A DNA stretch of 64,000 nucleotides from Cristatella mucedo. Lineage: Eukaryota > Bryozoa > Phylactolaemata > Cristatellidae. The DNA is taken from NCBI GenBank assembly GCA_009760855.2, contig WPIO01000064.1:2248501-2312500 (forward strand). Direction: 5' to 3'. How positions within the stretch are numbered: the stretch's first letter is position 1; every line of letters starts with the position of its first letter. The notes beneath the pieces are model-generated. The model saw only the letters and a list, made by a program, of their open reading frames with translations, had not been told where the DNA came from and ran no database searches. Below, piece by piece: positions 56,270 to 64,000 of this stretch. The translations under genes and the position numbers were made by a program.

Positions 56270-58545
56270 GATGATTTGTTTGTCACTGTCAAGAGAGGCG
56301 TGAGGTCACGACATATCGTAGTTCGTCAGGATCCGACAGAGCCTATGGTTTACCGCAGACATTAAACTAGCCACGTCTACTAAACGAAAGCGTGAAAAAG
56401 CAAACAAAAGATCCGGACTAACTGTCCATCCACAGGCATATGAAGACTACTGTATGTCGTACCAATCGATCCTAGCAAAGGCCAAGTCTAGCTTCTATAG
56501 AAACATTGTTGAATCACAGATGCACAATCCAAAAATGCTGATGTCAACAATAAACCATCTCCTCAACCGTTCCCAGATTAGGTCCTTACCCGATGATCCT
56601 TGTGATGATCTAGCCGATCGCTTCTCTCGATTCTTTGTGCAGAAGATAGACAAGATCAGGGAATCCATCCCTGTGATGACAACCTCCCCACTAGAATGCT
56701 GTTCCTCGGTTCCTCGCTGCACCTCAATGTCTGCATTTAGGCAGGTCACTAGTGATCTAGTCCTAAAGTTCGTATCCCAATCAAAGAAGACAAGCCCTCT
56801 GGACCCTATTCCCACTGTCCTGCTCCTACGTTGCGTTGATCTGCTGCTGCCATGCATAACTAACATAATTAATATGTCATTAGCCTCTGGTCATGTCCCA
56901 GCATCTTTCAAAAAAGCTGTAGTCAGGCCTTTTCTCAAGAAAGCAACACTAGACCAAGACAACGTGAGCAACTACCACCCAGTCTCCCTTCTACCATTCC
57001 TATCAAAGACACTGAAACGGGTAGTGGCAGACCAGCTGAACTCATATATCGAAACCTCACACCTTGCTAGTAAGTTCCAGTCTGGCTTTAGAGCTAATCA
57101 CTCCACAGAGTCAGCATTGCTTAGGGTATACAACGACCTACTTAGGAATGCAGACATGGGTAGAGTGTCTCTGCTTTTTTTCTCAATCTTTCGGCAGCTT
57201 TTGACACGATCGATCACAAAGTTCTTCTGGAGTGCCTCTCATCTTGCCTGGGCATCACTGGCACTGCTCGGCAGTGGTTCAGGTCCTATCTCAGTGGGAG
57301 ACTCCAGAGTATTGACGTGAATGGACAAAGATCATCTGAAGTACCTCTGAAATATGGAGTACCTCAGGGCTCTGTGCTAGGTCCGGTCCTTTTCACCGTT
57401 TATACTCTCCCTCTTGCTGATGTAATTGCCAAGCACAATCTAGGTTTTCACTTCTATGCAGATGACACTCAGTTCTTTGATCCCTCACAGCCTTCGAGCA
57501 CCTCAAATTCTCTAAACTCACTTGCTGCATGCATTGATGACATCCGCACATGGATGGCAGCAAATTTTCTAAAACTAAACGATGACAAAACTAACTTACT
57601 AGTAATGGGCAAACCCAGTGTGATTCAGAGATTGGAAAGGCTGAAGCTCAAAATTGGCTCTGCCAGCATATCTCCTGTCGAATCAGCTCGAAATCTAGGT
57701 GTCATATTCCAAAGCGACCTCTCGTTAGACGACCATATCAGCTCCACAGTCAAATCTGCCTACTTTCAGCTTCATAACATTGCTAAAATTCGGGCTTGTT
57801 TAGATAAGGATACCACGTCTAAGTTGGTCCATGCATTGGTGACATCCAGTCTCGACTTCTGCAACTCACTGCTTACTGGCCTACCGGCATGTGCGATCAG
57901 GCGATTGCAGCTGGTGCAAAACTCGGCAGCTAGTCTTGTCTGTCATGAGCTTCGCAGTTCCCACATTACTCCACTCCTCGCCGACCTGCACTGGCTACCA
58001 GTCAAGCAATGGATTGACTTCAAGGTTTTGTCGCTTACTTTCAGGTCCCTTCATTCTTTTGCTCCAGCTTATCACTCCGACATACTCCCCCATCAGGCCA
58101 AGCATCGTACCACCCGGCTTTTCGGAATACAACAGTCTACAAATACCCCGTACAAACGTCAAATCCTTTGGAGACCGTGCATTTAGTTCGTATGCTCCTA
58201 AAGCTTGGAACTCCCTCCCTCCCGACCTGTGTCAGAACATCCCGTGACCTGACCACATTTAAAAGGAACTTAAAAACACACCTATTTAGGACAGCATTTA
58301 GTGGGTCCCTGTGATTCGTCCTTGATGTGCTTATGCATGCTGACACTGTGCATGCTGCCACTAACCACATTTGCATGCTGACCCTGTGCATGTCACCCCT
58401 AACCATATTATTAATTTTGTTTGTTTTTCAAGCATGATTTTACTCACCATTCAATTGCATTTCACTTTGCAGCAAATGTAAAGCGCCTAGAAGGAGATTA
58501 AGTTCTCTGAGGGCGCTTTATCAAGTGCATTAGTACTATTATTAT
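56270..58545 (+). mobile_element. Family-1 LINE copy E (CR1/L2-type), longest copy
   Basis: Starts before the RT with WFTADIKLATSTKRKR and YQSILAKAKSSFYRNIVES, the linker between endonuclease and RT. Then come NYHPVSLLPFLSKTLKRVVA, NHSTESALLRVYNDLL, YGVPQGSVLGP, FYADDTQ, SAYFQLHNIAKIRACL and the C-terminal block. The 3' tail ends near 58,545 with a short (ATT)n. A frameshift near 57,175 interrupts the LDLSAAFD block, 9-12 nt are missing after DDTQ, and the C-terminus is frameshifted, so it is inactive. The 5' limit is uncertain. Confidence 0.9.
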
Positions 58546-60633
58546 TAGCTGTACGGCATCTGTAAGCCTGCTGGCTAATCTGGCCCAGCTAAGCCAACGC
58601 AGCAGAAGATAAGCAAGCAATCACATTGAATGGCCAATAGGTTACAACAAGATCGAGCTGATGTGGTATAACATGGTTTGGGACAGACATGCTGACAAAA
58701 GCATCCTAATACGATCAACCTTGCGTATAATCACCGAGCTCCACAGCAGTGCCCGCAGCTTGGTAAGAAGTCGTTGCTGGACAACACCAACTCACTGGCC
58801 TGCCAGAATCGAGGTCAGTAAGTAGACCCATCGTTCCCCACCCTAGACTGACCCAAAGCAGGTCTTGACAATTGCATGTGGCTTCAGCACCAATAGCATT
58901 ACCTTTAGCTCAACGTTTGTAATTCTTGCTGTACAACGCAGAACCAATTGCTAAATGTAATTTACTTAACATACCGGAACTAGTAGGATGGTTATTTTGG
59001 TCGTGAAACATGCATTTCCTACCAAAACCGAATTTACCCACGTAGTAGTGGTAGTGCTAGCTTCAAATCTAGTGATGCTTACTACATGTCTTGACTAGGG
59101 TCAGCCAGTCCCAAGTAAGCCAATAATGAACCAGTGGCAAGTGAACAAATGACTTCTGCCCAGCGGTTACTTCTAGATATAAAAGAAATACAAATAGTGT
59201 CTTTGCAGCTCATTGTCAACACTGTAAAATTAATTACGTCAGCAAACTCGACCGCATGTTGGAGCACTTTCATAACCATTAGCATGAGAGCATCCAAATG
59301 ACTGGACAATGATTGTGAAAAGGTGAAAGTAACTTGAACCACAGGGCAAAACTTAGCTAGACAACCTGACTGAATGACATTCTGATGTCCAGTACTCATG
59401 TCGACAACTGGTGCTATTACCTCTTTAATTACTGCCTGAGGTTGAGGCAGGTCAAATCTTTGTCCACTAAAAGTGGGCCAAGACAGTAATTCACACAGCA
59501 TGAACTAGCTGCTTGTCATCGTCATCCGCCTACTATACATGCTAATCTGGCAGCGGTAACATAAGTGAAGAACCCTGAAACTCTGAAACGATGATTCGAC
59601 GAAGCCACCTAACTGTATTTGTCTGTTGGAGGTAACTCCTAGGGTAACTAGTAGCCTAAATCGAAGCGTCTTACATCACAACTTAGCGCCACAGCCTTAG
59701 CTGAACTGAAATAAATCGGTACTGCACAGAAATGCTATTTTCAACCAAGCTGTCCACGAACGCAACCCTCACTTAACATGCAGAGGTAAAGCTCGACTGT
59801 TACGACCAAGGTCGTTCGTTGAGTCAAATCTTGTGGCATATGTAAAGCACCAACTTGTTGATTCGAGCCTTGCAGCTAGGCATTTACTATCCAGTGCACA
59901 TGTGATCACAGCTAAGATTATTCTGCATCCACAACAAAAGGATGCCGTTAGGCCGGTGTTTGTATTATTAAGCTATCATTATCATACAAAAATCCTATTA
60001 GTCATGTATCATTGCCTGTTTCCTTAAATCTCATTCACACTCCTGGCTTATACAAGAGCCGGAATCAACAACTTGGGAGTGCTCACCAACGTAGGCTTCA
60101 AAACGTTTGCCCACGTCGATATATTTGTCATGCTCCATGAACCACTAGACAACCTTTAGAAAGAAAGCGCTAGGTCTGTATTTACAAGTCAAACCAGCAT
60201 CTCACTTCATTAAATTGCTAACTACACAAAGGCCGGTTAAAAATTTACATCAATGTCTTTTTGAGGACACTTAGTAACGAGAACACAATCAAAACTCGTA
60301 AGATATAGTTAACTAGCTATTTGGACATCCAGTGGCTAGCACTTAGCTTAATCACGGATTAATCTAGACAAGACCGTATTGCCACGACAAAAACCTACCC
60401 AGGCTGAACTACACCCTTGTTGGCACTTCGCACACATGCATTAGAGTAAATGCACGAATTGCAATCCTTTTAAAACAACCAAACAGCAAATGCAAGTGCC
60501 CGAAGAAACACAATCGTCTAAGAATATTGGAAGAACTGTTCGTGCCTATCCAACACCACCCCAGAAAAAACGTTGGTTCGTCGCCAAGCAGCGCACTGCA
60601 GCAAGAAAGCTGAGCAGAGTGTTCATCCAAACT
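58546..60633. other. Unassigned DNA downstream of RPLP1
   Basis: Holds a SINE-like fragment at about 59,795-59,850 (gaccaaggtcgttc, gcatatgtaaagcacc) and the unrecognised - strand ORF at 59,082-59,501. Nothing else could be assigned. Confidence 0.5.
59082..59501 (-). other. Unrecognised 139-codon ORF
   Basis: An ATG-started frame on the - strand in otherwise repeat-free DNA. It contains hydrophobic stretches (HLDALMLMVMKVLQHAVEF, VICSLATGSLLAYLGLA). I do not recognise it. No splice sites, homologous family or promoter support it, and a frame of this length can occur by chance in 64 kb. Confidence 0.2.
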
Positions 60634-61651
60634 TTAATCGAAAAGGCCAAAACCCATGTCACCCGCATCTTCGTCTTCGGACTCTTCTTTCTTTTTCTCT
60701 TCTTTCTTTGCAGCTGTAAAAAGTAAAACATGTTGTAGATACACAACACCTGCATCAGCTGAGCAAGAAAGGTGTACAGTATCAGCATGAACTGGCGACA
60801 AAAAACACAAGTAAATTAAAAAAGTTGTAATAAAACCCAAGCGACAAAGCATAACGGCAATGAGGAATCCTTCGATGGTTTACGAGGGGTTGAGCAGCCC
60901 GATCGGCTAGCAGTCTCGAACTACCCAGCAAATCGGAGTCAGCTCAACAGCAAGCTAATACTGCTGCTTGCAACTCCCAGCCTTAGTTGCACAAGCGTAA
61001 AAGTTCGGTGACCAGATCGCACGCGGTAAAGAATGGTCGCACATGCAGCGTTAACCTTTTAGAACGTGCTGCTAAGCGCGAGGCAGCAAACTGTGTCGTG
61101 CTCGATCGTGAGGTTGTGACAAATCGAGCATTACTACTCACACGTTTAAGTACAGCTAAGAGCAACGCTCCTGCTCCGCGGAATAGCACGTACCTGCAGG
61201 GGCACTAGCACCAGCAGCAGCTGCTGCTGGTGCTGCGGCCGGAGCTGCAGCGGCGGCGCCGGCACCGGAACCAACGTTGCCAACTATGTCTTTCACGTTA
61301 ACACCATCCAACGCCTTGGCGAATAGACCTGAATGCAACACAGGCTTTCAGTTACTGGCTGAATGCATGCACGCTCGCCGGCATTTCGTGTCTAACAAAA
61401 CACGACATATTACACACGCTAGGCAACGGCAAACGCAACTTACTGGGCCAGTAGCTTTCGACGGTGACACCGGCGGCTTTCAGAATGGTGCTGATCTTGT
61501 CAGCCTAAAAAATACTGGCAAGTGAAAAAAAACCCGCTGGCAAATCGACGACAGCAGCGGCATCAGCGAGACCACTCACCGTTATGGCTACACCATCATC
61601 CGCCAAAATAAGGGCTGCATAGACACAGGCCAATTCATCGTTTGAACTCAT
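60634..61651 (-). CDS. RPLP1: Large ribosomal subunit stalk protein P1 (4 exons)
   Basis: P1 pairs with P2 on the ribosomal stalk and recruits translation factors to the GTPase centre. Exons: 61651-61580, 61504-61444, 61328-61194, 60713-60634; phases agree and the product is 115 aa (human 114). The N-terminal helical domain reads SSNDELACVYAALILADD, then ADKISTILKAAGVTVESYWP and LFAKALDGVNVKDI. An Ala-rich hinge and a Lys/Glu-rich linker lead to the invariant acidic end DAGDMGFGLFD, which binds factors. All splice sites are GT-AG. SYWP/LFAKAL and the GVNVKDI region indicate P1 rather than P2. ATTAAA overlaps the stop codon (60638-60633, - strand) and could serve as a very early polyadenylation signal. 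Confidence 0.97.
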
Positions 61652-61745
61652 GGTTAAAATGGCAGGTCAGGATGACAAGTAATACCAGTGCAAGTCGCCG
61701 ATTAGGCCTTAGCTCTTAGAGAGAACCTGCACTTTCCGGCAGCCG
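61652..61745 (-). promoter_or_regulatory. Putative 5'UTR and TOP-like start region of RPLP1
   Basis: Reading on the - strand, a pyrimidine run (gttctctct) lies about 60-70 nt upstream of the ATG. It resembles the 5' terminal oligopyrimidine tract of ribosomal-protein mRNAs. A CCGGAAA element just upstream looks ETS-like. The transcription start cannot be proven from sequence. Confidence 0.35.
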
Positions 61746-62310
61746 GAACAAGAAGGAAGTACTAGCCTCGTTGTACTAGACATATAATAGAGGCGTAATC
61801 AAAGCCACGAATATATAATATATAAGTAATATAAATATTTTAATATATATTTTAAATACAAATTTTATTCATAGTTTTGCAAATTATTCAATAGACTAAT
61901 GAAAAAGGGGCAAAACGCAAGCCTACTTCCGGTCGCCTCCGGGCGTCCTTTCTGCCCTGTGGTGGTTTGTTGGTACGTGCGATAGTTTTGAGCTCCACCA
62001 CAGCTAATGAGCGGGAATTACACAATGGTGCATTAAAACATGAAACTCCTTGCGTTTTTATTCAAATCTAGATGGCCAGACGCTCTCTGGCGCCCGCGGC
62101 TCCCGAGTTTCGTGGATGTCACCCCTCCCCCTCTACCTGAGGGTGGGCGGCTGTTATCGTCCCGATGTTTGCCGTTAGCCTGTTCTTCGTTCTAAAGAAA
62201 AGTATCAATCTGAAATTTCAACCGACTCCGTAAAATTGATCACAGTGAACATATTTTCTAGGCTTCAAACGCTTACTGTTTTTTGTTCCGGTGGTGAGCC
62301 ATTCCACCAA
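61746..62310. other. Unassigned DNA upstream of RPLP1
   Basis: AT-rich run at 61,800-61,870, then a more GC-rich segment to 62,200 with cttccggtcgcctccgg. It could include promoter elements. No gene seen. Confidence 0.4.
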
Positions 62311-62445
62311 GGGATAATAATAACATTTGTATAGCGCACGCAGAGAACAGTCTCTTTCTAGGCACTTTCAATGTGCTGTAAAGGAAACATGAACACATGG
62401 CTAGTGGTATCATGCTCAATGTCAACGAACAAAACGTGGTTAGGG
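62311..62445 (-). mobile_element. LINE 3' tail fragment
   Basis: (TAA)n, then on the + strand gtatagcgcacgcagagaac, agtctctttctaggcacttt and catggctagtggtatcatgc. A family-1-type tail in reverse orientation. Confidence 0.7.
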
Positions 62446-62589
62446 GGATGGCTTTCGGGACCTACCTTTCCAACATTCGTGAGTAATTTTGTCGAAAGCA
62501 GTAGTAGTCCTACCGAATAAACTCCCTACTTTTATTTGAGCTTGAGATAAACACCAGAATGTATTGGGGATCACCGTCATGGGCACGCC

Positions 62590-62715
62590 GAAGCTGCCCA
62601 GCGGTTTAGGTTAACGTATTTGATGACCGAAGTAGTGGGCTTGAGCCTCGTGGCAAATGTGAAGCGCCTGAACAGAGAATACGTTGTCCTAGGGCGCTAG
62701 ACAAATGAGCTATAT
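62590..62715 (+). mobile_element. tRNA-derived SINE, family 1, degraded
   Basis: Head agctgcccagcggtttaggt, B-box position ggcttgagcctcgtgg, tail gaagcgcctgaacagagaat and gggcgctagacaaatgagct. Confidence 0.75.
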
Positions 62716-62724
62716 TTTTAATCT

Positions 62725-62965
62725 GCTTTCGAATGAAAGGATTGCACTTTCTCTGCTCCCAACATGCAAAACACAGTTCTATTCATTATTGCAATGCTCT
62801 TACCTCAGATACCCCAAATAAAATTCTCGAGACATTGCAAATACGATTGCACTTATGTATTGTCATTCAATGTTGTCAGACATCATCCTATGCTGTCAGA
62901 TCTATTACAGAGAAAATGCGTTCATTCGGACTCACTTGTAACTCCTCACGCGAAGCATTGTAAAT
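62725..62965 (+). mobile_element. LINE fragment, RT thumb region
   Basis: The frame reads IHYCNALTSDTPNKILETLQ followed by SSYAVRSITEKMRSF. This resembles the post-palm block (xDYCNALLxGLPxxxxxxLQ) of CR1/L2-type LINEs. Too short to assign to a family. Confidence 0.5.
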
Positions 62966-64000
62966 CACAGTGAATAATATAATTTGTAAAGCGTATCATT
63001 ACCCAGTAGCATCGGAGTAATAATTTAAAATAAAAGTGGGGCGTTTTTAAGATCCTACACACCAACAGCACCTGTTAACGCCGGAACAATGTCACCAGGT
63101 ACTGCTGCCACTCGTCCACGAAGTGCAGCAAATTTGGATTGTATTTGCTTCACAGAGGCTCGCGAATCATTAGGGGGTCGTCAACGTCGGAGCTACACAT
63201 TGTAGAGCTATGCTGTTGAAGAGGGAGCAGCGTTTAAGATTTCAGGAATGTGTTTATTCACTCTTAGTGCGTTAGTATACTCCCATTGCTTGTAGTGATA
63301 CCCTTCAATGATGATACTACTTGTTCCAGCTTACGTTGGTAATTATAATAAGAGTTGTGTGAGTAACAATCTGAGTGCAGACAGTATGCAACAGCTATGC
63401 TTCGGCTGAACAGCTAAGACTGCACTGGTCATAGTCGGCCTTTTTTACAATACAATACAATACTTATCAGCATTGCACACTTGTCAAAATGAGGTGTGCC
63501 ATACATTACGACGACAGATTGAGTCATTGGTTCTGCTCCATTCCTTGTGAACTTTTTGAAACTGTAATCTTTCGAGCTGACGTATGTGTGGCTTTCATAA
63601 TGAAGTCTTTGGTGGTCCATAACAATGAGCAGACTGCAGACAAATGTGTATTGGAGACACACAAGGGAGAGGCACCAGGACTTGTATGCATTGCATTTAT
63701 ATCAAGATAATAAAATAAATGTATTTGTGTAAGTGTGGTTTAAACCGTGCCAACAATTGGCAGAATTTTCTCAAATCAATTCTATCAGAGTGCCATCATT
63801 TATTGGGTTTTGATAGCGACAATCAAAGGCAGGTTGACCTTACAGAGGAAGCAGGGCTCACCCACCGTCCAACCAGCTCCGAATAAAACAAATTTATTCT
63901 ATAGTGGCATGTCGGCAAGAGCTATTACACCATAGGCAATAAAGAAAGAATAACGAGCAGCTTATTTAATAGTTTTGTCTACGGTTGGTTGGCAGCAACA
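62966..64000. other. Unassigned DNA to the window end
   Basis: AT-leaning sequence with small frames only. I see no gene, RNA gene or known repeat. Confidence 0.5.

Overview
This is nuclear DNA from an animal, most likely an invertebrate. Three genes have GT-AG introns and encode proteins typical of metazoans. They sit among LINEs, tRNA-like SINEs, a DNA-transposon relic and very long dinucleotide microsatellites. There are no operons or bacterial signals. I cannot name the species or phylum from sequence alone.

Genes. (1) A kinesin-8 of the KIF18 type lies on the + strand. It has about 16 coding exons from 21,142 to 38,629 and encodes about 1,058 aa. A CpG-rich promoter region precedes it, and the last intron appears to be of the rare GC-AG class. 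(2) A CSTPP1/C11orf49 orthologue (centriolar-satellite regulator of the tubulin polyglutamylase complex) lies on the - strand. It has nine coding exons from 52,286 down to 45,861 and encodes about 392 aa. Its exons are so short that no long ORF reveals it. (3) RPLP1 (acidic ribosomal stalk protein P1) lies on the - strand in four exons from 61,651 down to 60,634 and encodes 115 aa. All three gene models were joined by eye from splice sites, phase and similarity to remembered family sequences; no transcript data were available.

Layout. 1-20 kb: no recognised host gene. It holds (CT)n, (GT)n and (CA)n blocks and copies of two non-LTR retrotransposon families. 20-21.1 kb: CpG-rich 5' region. 21.1-38.6 kb: kinesin, with LINE and SINE debris and minisatellites in its introns. 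39-45.8 kb: a transposon-filled gap between the convergent kinesin and CSTPP1 genes. It contains a long family-2 LINE and a pogo/Tigger transposase relic split by a young family-1 LINE. 45.9-52.3 kb: CSTPP1. 52.3-60.6 kb: repeats, including the longest family-1 LINE. 60.6-61.7 kb: RPLP1. 61.8-64 kb: small repeat fragments and unassigned DNA.

Common themes. Two of the genes act on microtubules (KIF18-type motor; polyglutamylase regulator), but nothing in the sequence shows that their proximity is functional. One tRNA-derived SINE family shares its 3' tail with the family-1 LINE, which suggests the LINE machinery mobilised it. I found no convincing new multi-gene system. The most notable points are the concealed CSTPP1 gene, the GC-AG intron, the conserved PP1-docking motif in the kinesin tail, the nested LINE-in-pogo insertion, the LINE/SINE tail sharing, and two strong intronic hairpins.
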